Assembly: GCF_016342275.1 (NCBI RefSeq)
Contig: NZ_JAEIOT010000015.1
Coordinates: forward strand, 1 to 64,000
From: Corynebacterium marambiense
Lineage (GTDB): Bacteria; Actinomycetota; Actinomycetes; Mycobacteriales; Mycobacteriaceae
DNA length: 64,000 nucleotides
Direction: 5' to 3'
Shown here: positions 47,713 to 59,600 of the stretch, in pieces
How positions within the stretch are numbered: position 1 is the stretch's first letter
Layout of the letters: every line of letters begins with the position of its first letter
Notes under the pieces: model-generated
What the model was told of the DNA's origin: nothing
The model's input: only the letters and a program-made list of their open reading frames with translations
The model's database searches: none
Translations under genes and position numbers: made by a program

Positions 47713-48456
47713 ATGACTTCTACTTTCATCCGCGCAGATGGTCGTTCCCTCGACGAGATGCGTCCCGTGTCCATCACCCGAGGTTTCACCACCAATCCCG
47801 CAGGCAGTGTCCTGGTTGAGTTCGGCAACACCCGGGTTATGTGTACGGCTTCCGTCGAGGAGCGAATCCCGCGGTTCAAGGTTGGTTCCGGGGAAGGATG
47901 GTTGACCGCGGAGTATTCGATGCTTCCGGCGGCAACTCACGACCGGATGCCGAGAGAGTCGATGCGAGGCAAGGTGAAGGGACGGACCCATGAGATTTCC
48001 CGGCTGGTGGGTCGCTCCTTGCGTGCCGCCATCGACCTCTCTCAGCTAGGGGAGAACACCATCGCACTGGACTGTGACGTACTTCAGGCGGATGGTGGTA
48101 CCCGCACGGCCGCGATCACCGGTGCCTACGTGGCGCTTGCCGATGCCGTCGCAGCGCTGAGCGAACGGGGTGTGCTCACCGGAAATCCGTTGCTTCCTCC
48201 GGTCGCCGCGGTCTCTGTCGGTATCATCGACGGTCGTGTCTGCCTCGATCTCCCCTATGAGGAAGACTCCCGTGCCGAGGTCGACCTGAATGTCGTCATG
48301 ACGGAATCGGGCAATTTTGTTGAGGTGCAGGGGACCGGCGAGGCAGGCACCTTCTCCCGGGAGCAGCTGAACGCGATGCTGGATTCCGCGGAGGTGGGCT
48401 GCCGTCAGCTCATCGCTGCCCAGAAGACCGCTCTCGCAGAACCTCTGAAAGGCTGA
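47713..48456 (+). CDS. rph: ribonuclease PH
   Basis: 247 residues. Phosphorolytic 3' exonuclease that trims tRNA precursors. Begins [20 protein letters not shown]; also [49 protein letters not shown] and [20 protein letters not shown], all diagnostic. TATTCT at 7 nt before the ATG indicates a leaderless mRNA. rdgB follows after 6 bp. Confidence 0.96.
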   Translation: MTSTFIRADGRSLDEMRPVSITRGFTTNPAGSVLVEFGNTRVMCTASVEERIPRFKVGSGEGWLTAEYSMLPAATHDRMPRESMRGKVKGRTHEISRLVGRSLRAAIDLSQLGENTIALDCDVLQADGGTRTAAITGAYVALADAVAALSERGVLTGNPLLPPVAAVSVGIIDGRVCLDLPYEEDSRAEVDLNVVMTESGNFVEVQGTGEAGTFSREQLNAMLDSAEVGCRQLIAAQKTALAEPLKG

Positions 48457-48462
48457 GCGCCG

Positions 48463-49215
48463 GTGCTTGTCCACGTCGCATCGCACAACCCCAAGAAGCT
48501 GAAGGAACTCCGTCGAGTCCTGGACGCTGCAGGTATTCAGGGGATCGAACTGCTTTCATCCGAGGATCTACTCGGATATCCGGAACCGGTCGAGGATGGG
48601 CGAACGTTCGCCGACAATGCCCTGATCAAGGCTCGTGCAGGCGTCGCGGCCACCGGTATCACCACCCTGGCCGATGATTCCGGGCTCGCGGTCGAGGAAC
48701 TCGGCGGTATGCCCGGGGTACTCTCTGCGAGGTGGTGCGGCAGGCACGGGGATGACGCGGCCAACAACGAACTGCTCCTCGCGCAGATGGCGGAGGTACC
48801 GCTGAAACGCAGGAAGGCGGCGTTCGTCTCAGTCTGCGCCCTAGTCACTCCGGACGGTGAGGAGTGGGTGGAGAAGGGGACCTGGTCGGGCCGACTCGTC
48901 CGGACCCCGGTCGGGGAGAACGGCTTCGGTTACGATCCTCTGTTCATACCCGCAGAAGAGGATGAGCGCGTGGCGGACACCGATGAGCGGCCCCGATCCT
49001 CCGCTGAACTGTCTCCCGAGGAGAAGGACGCGCTGTCGCACCGAGGGAAGGCGCTCGCTGCCCTGGTTCCCGCTCTCGCGGAGCTCGCTCACCGGTCCGA
49101 ACTCGAAGGCACCGCCGTGGGTACCGACGAAGGGCGCCTCATCGCGGTGGACACCGGCGATGAGGCGGAGGGGACAGAGTGCGGAGCTGCCGAGGGTCGT
49201 TCCTGCGACAGCTGA
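48463..49215 (+). CDS. rdgB: non-canonical purine NTP pyrophosphatase (RdgB/HAM1)
   Basis: 250 residues. Hydrolyses dITP and XTP to keep them out of DNA. Seen: VASHNPKKLKELRRVLD (SxNxxK), TFADNALIKARAG, LADDSGLAVEELGGMPGVLS, and FGYDPLF ... SAELSPEEKDALSHRGKAL. The normal family ends near residue 205; about 45 extra residues (HRSELEGTAVGTDEGRLIAV and an acidic tail) follow, with no known role. GTG start 6 bp after rph. Confidence 0.94.
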   Translation: MLVHVASHNPKKLKELRRVLDAAGIQGIELLSSEDLLGYPEPVEDGRTFADNALIKARAGVAATGITTLADDSGLAVEELGGMPGVLSARWCGRHGDDAANNELLLAQMAEVPLKRRKAAFVSVCALVTPDGEEWVEKGTWSGRLVRTPVGENGFGYDPLFIPAEEDERVADTDERPRSSAELSPEEKDALSHRGKALAALVPALAELAHRSELEGTAVGTDEGRLIAVDTGDEAEGTECGAAEGRSCDS

Positions 49216-49218
49216 GGC

Positions 49219-49593
49219 TCAGAGATCGAACGCCGTTGTGACCTCACGGCGGCGTTGGCGCTCCATCCAGAAGGACATGAAGGGGATCGTGCCGGCCAGC
49301 GCTGTGGTCAACCACCGCACCGGTTCCCACCGGGCCTTGATTCCGAGGTTCATCGTCGCCATCAGGTAGCACATGTAGAACAGTCCGTGCAGCTGGCCGA
49401 TGATGGTGGCCCAGCTCGGCATGTCGACGTGGAAGATGTAGTCGAGGATCATGCGTCCGGTGAGGATCAGGAGCCAGATACCGGTCACCCAGGCGGTGAC
49501 CACGAAGATCCGGAGGGCTGTCCGGATTCTGTCCTGGCGGCCGTTCGGTTGGCTTGTGTCGGTGGAGGGTGCAGTCACGGGGTCCTCTTTCAC
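49219..49593 (-). CDS. DUF3817 membrane protein
   Basis: 124 residues with three membrane helices and the DUF3817 signature (YIFHVDMPSWATIIGQLHGL and YMCYLMATMNLGIKARWEPV). Function unknown. Homologue of mycobacterial Rv1342c by position and sequence type (from memory). Its start overlaps the preceding gene by 4 nt; it is convergent with rdgB, leaving only 3 bp between stops. Confidence 0.88.
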   Translation of the reverse strand: MKEDPVTAPSTDTSQPNGRQDRIRTALRIFVVTAWVTGIWLLILTGRMILDYIFHVDMPSWATIIGQLHGLFYMCYLMATMNLGIKARWEPVRWLTTALAGTIPFMSFWMERQRRREVTTAFDL

Positions 49594-49988
49594 TCGGTGG
49601 TGTCGCGGCGGCGACGGGGCGTGTTGAGGGTGTTGAACGTCTCGATGTCGATCGAAGGTCGGGGAGGGAGGAAATTTTCGTCGATCTCCGTCATCTCCCC
49701 GCGGGCCTCACGCTCGGCCTTCTCCCGTTCAGCGGGAGCCTGGCCCGTCTCCTGGACTTCTCGTTCGTACTCGCCGATTTTCCAGTAGGCGTAGACGAAG
49801 AATGCACCGAAGGCCGGCCATTGGAGGGCGTACCCGAGGTTCTGGAAGGAGCCCGATCCGGACTGGAACCGGGTCCACTGCCACCAGGCCAGGAAAAGGG
49901 TGGTCAGAACCGCGACGGCGAGGAGCAGGAGCCGGAAGAAGTGCACGCGGGGGCGTGCCTGGTTCCTTGGCTTGTCCATGTCGTTCAC
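49590..49988 (-). CDS. small membrane protein next to DUF3817 (Rv1343c-like)
   Basis: 132 residues: basic N-terminus, two membrane helices (FFRLLLLAVAVLTTLFLAWW; YALQWPAFGAFFVYAYWKI) and a charged cytoplasmic tail (EREKAEREARGEMTEIDENF ... TPRRRRDTTE). It sits where mycobacteria carry Rv1343c (lprD) but shows no lipobox. Function unknown. Coupled to the DUF3817 gene by a 4-nt overlap. Confidence 0.85.
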   Translation of the reverse strand: MNDMDKPRNQARPRVHFFRLLLLAVAVLTTLFLAWWQWTRFQSGSGSFQNLGYALQWPAFGAFFVYAYWKIGEYEREVQETGQAPAEREKAEREARGEMTEIDENFLPPRPSIDIETFNTLNTPRRRRDTTE

Positions 49989-50103
49989 ACTTGTCGACGA
50001 TACCTCACTGGGATACGTGGGTAGCCACCCGGAGGGGACCAGATTCGGAACGTTGGCGTCGTTGATTGTAGGATGACGCGCAGCGTGTGTTCAGCACACG
50101 CAG

Positions 50104-50188
50104 GCGCCCGTGGCGGAAGTGGCAGACGCGCTGGATTTAGGTTCCAGTGTCTTATGACGTGGGAGTTCAAGTCTCCCCGGGCGCACCA
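50104..50188 (+). tRNA. tRNA-Leu (anticodon TAG)
   Basis: Class II tRNA with long variable arm. Acceptor GCGCCCG pairs with CGGGCGC; anticodon stem CTGGA/TCCAG holds TTTAGGT with anticodon TAG; T-loop TTCAAGT. CCA is encoded (50186-50188). Confidence 0.96.
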
Positions 50189-50193
50189 GGTAC

Positions 50194-50229
50194 AACCCCT
50201 CCGACCAATCTCGTCGGGAGGGGTTTTCA
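50194..50229 (+). terminator. terminator after tRNA-Leu
   Basis: AACCCCTCCGAC (50194-50205) pairs with GTCGGGAGGGGTT (50213-50225, one bulge) followed by TTC and more T's. A classic intrinsic terminator. Confidence 0.9.
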
Positions 50230-50696
50230 TTTTTCCGGTGCGTACGAATACTGAAACCTCCCACAGTTACGACGTCTGGTTGGCGCAGACTGGCACGCTG
50301 ATCGGCATCGAGGTGGACGGGGACCGGAGCCCCGGCGGGGAATCCATTGTGGGAGAGGGGTATGCGGGGTCCTTCCTTCCCGCGCCGGGAACGGTGCATG
50401 GTCCGGCCAGCGGCGTCGGGGATCTCCTGGGCTGGGGCCGGGGATGCGTCGGGGCAGGCGCGAATAACCTGACACAATCACCCCTTTGTGGGGGTGTGAC
50501 CTCCTATTGCGGGTGCGAAACAGTTTCCCCCGCTCAACTACGGTTTTCGGCGGTTTGATCAGGGGCTGGAGATGAGCGACTGGGGAGATGTTGGCAAAAG
50601 ATGACGCTTTCCTCATGATTTTGTGGCACATTTGCCTGGGCAAAACTAGCGGCTCCCGGGCCGCTCACTAACATGCAAAAACAGGAGAGTTTCTAC
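50230..50696. other. fas upstream control region
   Basis: About 465 bp with no gene. It includes a hairpin CACCCC/GGGGTG at 50479-50496, the candidate operator at 50631-50644 and, in the leader, a stem AGCGGC/GCCGCT (50648-50665) just before the Shine-Dalgarno. An ATG at 50673 is in frame with fas. Confidence 0.5.
50631..50644 (+). promoter_or_regulatory. candidate operator upstream of fas
   Basis: TTTGCCTGGGCAAA is an inverted repeat (6-bp arms, 2-bp centre) 53 bp before the fas start. A half-site GGCAAAA also occurs at 50593-50599. C. glutamicum FAS genes are repressed by FasR at a fasO site; whether this is the equivalent is a guess. Confidence 0.35.
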
Positions 50697-53600
50697 GTGA
50701 CTGAGCACCAGCACACCTTCGGCAGCGACCGACTCATAGACAACCTCGGGGAGCAGAGTTTCGCACTGAGCTTCTCCGGTCAGGGTTTCGACTGGTTGAG
50801 CACACTGCGTGCCTCCCTCGCTGCGGGTGCGGGCTCGAACGTCTCCGGAATCGTGGAACAGGCCGCGGGTATTCTCGCACCGGTGTCCGACGCCCTCGTC
50901 GGTGCCCGTCCCCACGGGTTTGACCCGGTTGCGTGGGCGAACGCCGAGGAGACCCCCACCTTCGATACCGCGCAGGCCGCGGTGAGCGTTCCGGGCATCT
51001 TCACGGCGCAGCTCGCGGTTCTGGACGCCCTCGAATCGCAGGGGCTCGACATCGAGCGCGCCACGGCGGTCATCGGACATTCCCAGGGTGTGCTCGGCGT
51101 GCACCTGATGAAGGACGTCTCCCGGGCTGCGGAGCTCCTCGCCGTCGCCGAGCTCATCGGCGCCGCCATGACCCGGACCGGCAGGATGACCGGGCTCATC
51201 CAGCAGGGCGAGAGCTACCCGATGCTCCTGATTCAGGGCGTCACCCGGGAACAACTGGCCAAGGCGATTGCCGCGACCTGTGGCGACGTCGATGAACAGC
51301 TGCGCCCGGTCATCGGCCTCCGCAACGGTGTTGACGCCTTCGTGGCTATCGGTCGGCCCGCAGACGTTACTGCAGTGCAGGAACTGCTGCAGACGTTCGC
51401 TGAACGTGACGCGAAGGCGATCGAGAACAAGGAACGCGGCGGCAAGCCGTTCGCGCCCACCTTCACGGCCCTGAAGGTGCAGACCGGGTTCCACCATCCC
51501 GCCTTCACCCCCGGTGTGGAGCAAGTCGTCGAGTGGGCGGCGGCCTGCGGCATCGACACCGACCTGGCCCGCGAGGTCGCCGCCGATGTCATGGTCAACC
51601 CCGTCGACTGGGTCGCCGAGGTCACCGGCGCGGCCGAAGCCGACGCCCGCTGGATCTTCGAGGTCGGGCCCGACGGCGGTGTCGCCGGTCTCACCCGGCA
51701 GATAGTCACCGGCCGTGGCGTCGGTGTCCTGGCCGTCCACGATGAGGCGGGACAGTCGCGACTGTTTGATCCGGGCCTGCCGATGGAGCCTCCGGCGGAC
51801 TTCAGTGAGTTCGCCCCACGCATTGCCCACGACGCGGACGGCAACGACATCCTGGTCACCCGCTTCACCGAGCTCACCGGCTACTCGCCCATGCTGCTCG
51901 CCGGTATGACTCCCACGACCGTGGACCCGGAGATCGTCGCGGCGGCCGCGAACGCCGGCAACTGGGCGGAGATGGCCGGCGGTGGGCAGGTCACGCCTGC
52001 GATCCTTGAAGCGAACATCGCGAAGCTCACCGACCTCCTCGAACCGGGTGTCAACGCCCAGTTCAACTCCATGTTCCTCGATCCGTACCTGTGGAAGATG
52101 CAGATCGGCGGCAAGCGCCTGGTGCAGCGTGCCCGTGCGAACGGTGCCCCGATCAACGGTGTCGTCGTCACGGCAGGGATGCCCGACCACGATGACGCCG
52201 TCGAGCTCGTGCATGAGCTGCGCGAGGCGAACATCCCCTGGGTGTGCTTCAAGCCCGGCGCGGTCAAGCACATCCGCAAGTGCCTCGACGTCGCGGCCGC
52301 CGTCCCGGATGTCCCCGTCATCATCCAGGTGGAGGGCGGCAAGGCCGGGGGGCACCATTCCTGGGAGGATCTCGACGATCTGCTGATCGCCACTTACGGC
52401 GACATCCGCCGCCACCCGAACGTGGTGCTCTGCGTCGGCGGTGGCATCGGTACGCCGGAGCGCGCGGCCGACTACATCACGGGCGACTGGGCCACTGTGC
52501 ACGGCCTGCCCGCCATGCCTGTCGACGGCATTCTCGTCGGTACCGCCGCGATGGCGACGAAAGAGGCGAAGACCTCCGAGTCCGTCAAGCAGCTTCTCGT
52601 CGACACTGCGGGTATCGACGACTGGGTCGGTGCCGGGCATGCCGCAGGCGGGATGGCCTCCGGCCGCAGTCAGCTCGGCGCGGACATCCACGAGATCGAC
52701 AACTCCGCCGCGAAGGCGGGGCGCCTCCTCGACGAGGTCGCCGGTGACGCCGAGGCGGTTGCCGCCCGCCGTGATGAGATCATCGACGCCATCGGACGCA
52801 CCTGCAAGCCCTACTTCGGTGACCTCACCGATATGACCTACCGCACCTGGCTGCAGCGCTACCTCGAACTGTCCGGCCCGTACCAGGGGCAGTGGACCGA
52901 CATCACCTGGTTCACCCGCTTCGAGCAGATGCTCGGCCGCGCCGAGGCGCGCCTCACCGACACCGATCACGGCACCTTCACGCCCATCGTTGACCTCGAC
53001 GAGAACGACGCACCGCAACGCGCCGTCGAGAAGCTCGTCGAGGCCTACCCCGACGCCGTGACCGAGCTGCTGCACCCGGCGGACGTTGTCTGGTTCCTCG
53101 GGCTGTGCCGCACCCCGGGTAAACCCGTCAACTTCGTGCCCGTCATCGACGAGAACGTGCGCCGCTGGTGGCGTTCCGACTCCCTGTGGCAGGCCCAGGA
53201 CGAGCGTTACGACGCCGACCAGGTGTGCGTCATCCCCGGTCCGGCGGCTGTCGCGGGCATCACCCGCATGAACGAGCCCGTCGCAGACCTGCTGGCACGC
53301 TTCAACGCCGCCACCATCGAACGCGTCGGGGACACTGCAACCGAGGCCCCCGCCACCGTCGACACCGCCCCCGTGCCGCGTGTTCTCGCCGCCTCGGGCA
53401 CCTACTGGGCCGGTCGCCACGCCGCGTCCCTCATCGCCCGCCTCGGTGCTCCGGACACCTGGGAACTCGCGGCCGATGGCCGCTCCGCCACGCATACCGC
53501 GACCGGGTCCACCCTCACCGAGCAGGACGACACCCACGCGGTGCTCACTGTCCCGCTCGCCGGATCCACCGCCGCCGGTACCACCACGGACCTCACCATC

Positions 53601-56600
53601 CGCTTCACCCTGCCCGCCGCCGCCGTCCCCGGCTCCGTCCCGCAGGTCACTCAGGCCGACGCCGAGGACGCAATGGGTGAACTCACCCGCGTCGCAGCCG
53701 GCGGCACCCTCGCCCAGCTCGACGGACACACCGCGCACTGGTCCACCACCCTCGACCTCGGCCACATGGCCGACTATCAGGGCGTGACCACCGGCTACCT
53801 GCCCGACACCCTCACCCCGGCAGGCACCGCCCCCGACGTCCTCGTCGGCCGCGCCTGGCCCGCCGTGTTCGCCGCCGTGCGTTCCGCGGTCATCCCCGGC
53901 ACCGACTCAGCCTCCGTCGTCGAGGGCATGCTGTCCCTGGTACATCTCGAGCACCACCTCAAACTCGACCGCGAACTACCCGCCCCCACCGCCGACAAGG
54001 CCGTGCAGCTCGACGTCACCGCCACCGCCGACGAGGTCACCGATACGGACATCGGGCGCGTCGTCGTCGTCCGCGCCCGGATCACCGCCGACGGCGAGGC
54101 CCTAGGCACCCTGTCCGAGCGCTTCGCCATCCGCGGCCGCAACGGCAAGGCAACCGCGAACACCAACACCTCGGTCCTGCCGAGCGTCGTTGACACCCCG
54201 CGTTCCTTCCGCGCGATCGCCACCGTCGCCGCCCCGAAGGACCTCCGGCCCTTCGCCGTGGTCTCCGGCGACCGCAACCCCATTCACGTCTCACCGACCG
54301 CAGCGGGACTCGCCGGCCTACCCGGCGTCATCGTCCACGGCATGTGGACCTCCGCCATCGGCGAACTCATCGCCGCCGCCGGTTTCTCCGACGACAACAC
54401 CACCACCGCGCCGGGCCGCGTCGTCGAGTACACCGCCACGATGCTCGCCCCGGTCCTGCCCGGCTCCACGATCGAGTTCACCGTCGAACGCACCGGCATC
54501 GACAACCGACCGGGCTGCGGCGAGGTCCGCAGCGTCACCGCCACCGTTGGCGGAAACCCCGTCCTCGTCGCCACTGCCGTCATGGCCGCACCGACAACCT
54601 TCTACGCCTTCCCCGGCCAGGGCATCCAGTCCCAGGGCATGGGCATGGACGCCTACCTGTCCTCCGCCGCGGCGAAGGAGGTCTGGGACCGTGCGGATGC
54701 CCACACCCGCACCAAGTTGGGCTTCTCCGTCCTGGAAATCGTGCGCAACAACCCCACCGAGGTCATCGTCGACGGGGAACGCTTCCACCACCCCGACGGT
54801 GTGCTGTTCCTGACACAGTTCACCCAGGTCGCCATGGCCACCCTCGGCGTCGCCCAGGTCGCCGAGATGCGGGAGGCCAACGCCCTGAACCAGCGGGCCT
54901 TCTTCGCCGGGCACTCCGTCGGTGAATACAACGCGCTCGCCGCCTACGCCCGGGCGCTGACCCTGGAATCCGTCGTCGAGATCGTCTACCGGCGTGGACT
55001 CACCATGCACCGTCTCGTCGACCGCGACGAGAACGGCAACTCCAACTACGCGCTCGCCGCGCTGCGCCCCAACAAGATGGGGCTCACCGCCGACAACGTC
55101 GCCGACTTCGTCGCCCGCATCGCCGAGGAATCCGGCGAGTTCCTCGAGATCGTCAACTACAACCTCGCCGGGCTGCAGTACGCCGTCGCCGGCACCGTCA
55201 CCGGCCTGAAGGCCCTCGGCGCCGCCGCGGAGCAGGCGGCCCCCGGCCAGCGCGCGTTCATCCTCATCCCCGGTATCGACGTGCCCTTCCACTCCTCCGT
55301 CCTGCGCGACGGAGTCGGCGACTTCCGCGACCACCTCAACTCCCTGCTGCCGCAGGAACTGGACCTCGACGTCCTCGTCGGCCGCTACATCCCGAACCTC
55401 GTGGCCCGTCCGTTCGAGCTGACCCGTGACTTCGTCGAATCCATGACCGAGGTCGTGGACTCGCCGCTGCTCGCCGAGATCCTCACCGACTTCGACGCTG
55501 CGGCCGCGAACGAGCAGAAACTCGCCCGCACCATCCTCGTCGAACTCCTCGCCTGGCAGTTCGCCTCCCCGGTCCGGTGGATCGAGACCCAGGACCTCGT
55601 CCTGCGCGACACCGCCCACGGTGGACTCGGCGTGGAGCGCTTCGTCGAGGTCGGGGTGGGCTCCGCCCCGACCATCGCGAACATGATGGGCCAGTCACTG
55701 CGCCTCCCGCAGTACGCGCACTGCGACATCGAGGTCCTCAACATCGAGCGCGACCGCAGTGTCGTGTTCGCCACCGACGAGATCGTCCGCGAGGTCACCG
55801 ACGAAGAAACTCCGGACAATGGTGCCACCGCAGGACCGGATGCACCCGAGTCCGCGGCGGTGCCCGCCGCCGTGGAACCGGCCGCACCCGTCGCCCCGGC
55901 AGGCGGCCCCCGCCCCGATGACATCGCCTACGGCCCAGAGGACGCCACCGCACTACTCATCGCCCTGTGGACGAAGGTTCGTCCCGAGCAGATGGGCGTC
56001 ACCGACTCCATCGAAACCCTCGTCGACGGCGTATCCTCCCGCCGCAACCAGCTCCTGCTCGATCTCGGCGTCGAGTTCGGGCTCGGCGCCATCGACGGCG
56101 CCGCCGACGCGGAGATCGCCGACCTGAAGAACACCGTCTCCCGCATGGCCAAGGGCTACACCGCCTTCGGCCCCGTGCTGTCCGACGCGATCACCGATGC
56201 CCTGCGCCGCATCACCGGACCCACCGGAAAACGCCCCGGCTATGTCGCGGAGCGCGTCACCGGAACCTGGCAGCTCGGCCAGGGCTGGGCCGACCACGTC
56301 ACCGCAGCCGTGGTCACCGGCTCCCGCGAGGGCGCCTCCCTGCGCGGCGGCGACCTCGCCACCCTGAGTCCCGCCGCACCGTCGAACGCCGGTGAACTCG
56401 ACGCCCTTATCGACGCCGCCGTCCAGCAGGTCGCCGCCGCCCACGGTATCTCCGTGGGTCTGCCGACCGCCGGTGGCGCCGGTGGTGGGGTCGTCGACTC
56501 CGCCGCGCTCGGCGAGTTCGCGGAGCAGGTCACCGGCAAGGCCGGTGTGCTCGCCGCGACCGCCCGCACCATCCTCGCGCAGCTCGGGCTCAACCACACC

Positions 56601-59600
56601 CCGCGCACCGCGAACCTCTCCGCCGCCGAAGCGGACCAGAGCTTCTTCGAGCTCGTCAGTAAGGAACTCGGCTCAGACTGGCCGCGTCTCGTCTCGGAGA
56701 CCTTCGAGGCTGAGCGCACCGTGCTCATTGATGACCGGTGGGCCTCCGCCCGCGAGGACATCATCCGCGTCGCCGCCGGGGAGCTTGACGCCGAAAAACT
56801 CGATGTCACAGGGACCGGCAGCGCCGTCGCCGACCTCGCCACGCACCTCGCCACCAGGGCCGACGAGACAACCGCCGCCACGCTGCGCCGCCTCGCGGAC
56901 CAGGCACGCGACACCCGCCCCGGCGAGTACACCGATGATGTTGCCGTGGTCACCGGTGGATCACCGAACTCCATCGCCGCCGCGATCATCGCCAAGCTGC
57001 TCGCCGGTGGAGCGACAGTCGTCGCCACCACGTCCTCGCTCAACCACGACCGCCTCGAGTTCTACAAGCGCCTCTACCGCGACAATGCCCGTGGCGGTGC
57101 CGCCCTGTGGATCGTGCCCGCGAACCTCACCTCCTACGCCGACCTCGAATCCGTGATCGAGTGGATCAGTTCCGAGCAGACCGCCACCGTCAACGGCGAG
57201 AAGAAGGTCACCAAGAAGGCACTCGTTCCGACGCTGCTGTTCCCCTTCGCCGCACCGCGCGTCATGGGCAGCCTCGACGACGCGGGCCCCCGCGCCGAGA
57301 ACGAGATGCGCCTGCTTCTCTGGTCCGTCGAAAGGCTCATCTCCGGACTGTCCGCCATCGGCACCGACATCCAGGTCGGCCGCCGCATGCACATCGTCCT
57401 GCCGGGTTCCCCGAACCGGGGCCGCTTCGGTGGCGACGGCGCCTACGGCGAATCCAAGGCAGCACTCGACGCCTTGGTCACCCGCTGGAACGCCGAACCC
57501 GTGTGGGGCGAGCGCACCTCCCTCGTTCACGCCCTGATCGGCTGGGTCCGGGGCACCGGACTGATGGGCGGCAACGACCCCCTCGTCGACGCCGTTGAAG
57601 CAGCCGGTGTGCGCACCTACTCCACCGAGGAGATCGCCACCGAACTGCTCACCCAGATCACCACCGACGTGCGCACCACCGCCGCCAAGTCACCCGTCAC
57701 CGTCGACTTCACCGGCGGACTCGGTGAAGCAGACCTGGATCTGGCCGAACTCGGACGCACCGCAGCCCGCGACGCCGCCGCAGCCGACGCTGAGAAGACG
57801 GACGTCGACACACGCGAACTCACCGCTCTGCCCACCCCGTACCGCCGCATCCGGCAGACCACCCCGGACTTCACCGGGCAGGTCACCACCGACCTCGACG
57901 ACATGGTCGTCATCGTCGGCACCGGCGAGCTCGGCCCCTACGGCTCCGCGCGCACGCGTTTCGACGCCGAGGTCAGCGGCGACCTCACCGCCGCCGGAGT
58001 CATCGAACTCGCCTGGTCCATGGGACTAATCACCTGGGACGCCGACCCCACCCCCGGCTGGTACGACGCCGAGGGCACCGAAATCGCCGAAGAGGACATC
58101 TACGACCGCTTTCACGACGAGGTCCTGGCACGCGTCGGTGTGCGCCGCTACCACGACGACTTCGACATGGTCGACAACCTCGCCCCCGAGCTGACCACCG
58201 TCTACCTCGACCAGGACATGACCTTCAGCGTCTCCGACGCCGACGCCGCCCGCAGCTTCGTCGACTCCGAACCGGACAACACCAGCGCCTGGCTCGACGA
58301 GGAGAGCGGCGAGTGGAACGTCACCCGCCACGCCGGGTCCGCCGTCCGCGTCCCGCGCCGCATGGCAATGACCCGCTTCGTCGGCGGCCAGATCCCCGAA
58401 GGCTTCGACCCGACTGTGTGGGGCATCCCCGCCGACATGGCCGACAACCTCGACCGCGTCGCACTCTGGAACATCGTCTGCACCGTCGACGCGTTCCTGT
58501 CCTCCGGATTCACCCCTGCCGAACTCATGCGCGCCGTGCACCCCGCCCGCGTGTCCTCCACCCAGGGCACCGGCATGGGCGGCGTCGAATCGATGCGTTC
58601 CCTCTACATCGACCGCCTGCTCGCCGAGCCCCGCGCCAACGACATCCTCCAAGAGGCACTGCCCAACGTCGTTGCCGCGCACGTCATGCAGAGCTACGTC
58701 GGCGGCTACGGGCAGATGATCCACCCCGTCGCAGCCTGCGCCACCGCCGCAGTGTCCGTCGAGGAAGGCGTGGACAAGATCAAGCTCGGCAAGGCCGACG
58801 TCGTCGTCGCCGGTGGCTTCGACGATCTCTCCGTCGAGGGCATCACCGGCTTCGGCGACATGGCGGCCACCGCCGACTCCGCCGAGATGGCCGGAAAGGG
58901 CATCGAGGAGAAGTACTTCTCCCGCGCCAACGACCGACGCCGCGGCGGATTCGTCTCCTCCGCGGGCGGCGGAACGCTGCTGCTCGCCCGCGCGAGCGTC
59001 GCCGCCGAACTCGGCCTCCCCGTGCACGGTGTGATCGCCTTCGCCGAATCCTTCGCAGACGGTGCGCACACCTCCATCCCGGCGCCGGGCCTCGGCGCCC
59101 TGTCCGCGGCCCGCGGAGGCATCAACTCCCGACTGGCCAAGGCCCTCGAATCGGTCGGGGTCACCGCCGACGAGATCGCCGTCATCTCCAAGCACGACAC
59201 CTCCACCACCGCGAACGACCCCAACGAGTCCGACCTGCACGAGCGGATCGCCGCATCCATCGGCCGCGCCGACGGAAATCCCCTCTACGTCATCTCCCAG
59301 AAGTCGCTCACCGGCCACGCCAAGGGCGGAGCCGCGGCCTTCCAGATGATCGGGCTCACCCAGGTCCTCCGCAGCGGTGTCCTGCCCGCCAACCGGGCCC
59401 TCGACTGCGTTGACCCGGTCCTGGCGAAGCACAATCACCTCGTGTGGCTGCGCAGCCCCCTGAACCTGGCTGCACGACCCCCGAAGGCCGGACTGGTCAC
59501 CTCCCTCGGATTCGGCCACGTCTCCGCACTGGTCGCCATCGTCCACCCGGGCGCCTTCGTCGAGGCGCTGCGCACCGCACAAGGTGACGATGCCGTCGCA

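Noticed and set aside
50646..53765. Minus-strand open frame of 1039 codons opposite fas
   Set aside because: Shadow of GC-rich codon use in the authentic FAS-I frame; composition is Gly/Val/Arg-rich with no domains. The same applies to 58026-59582 and 54318-55619.
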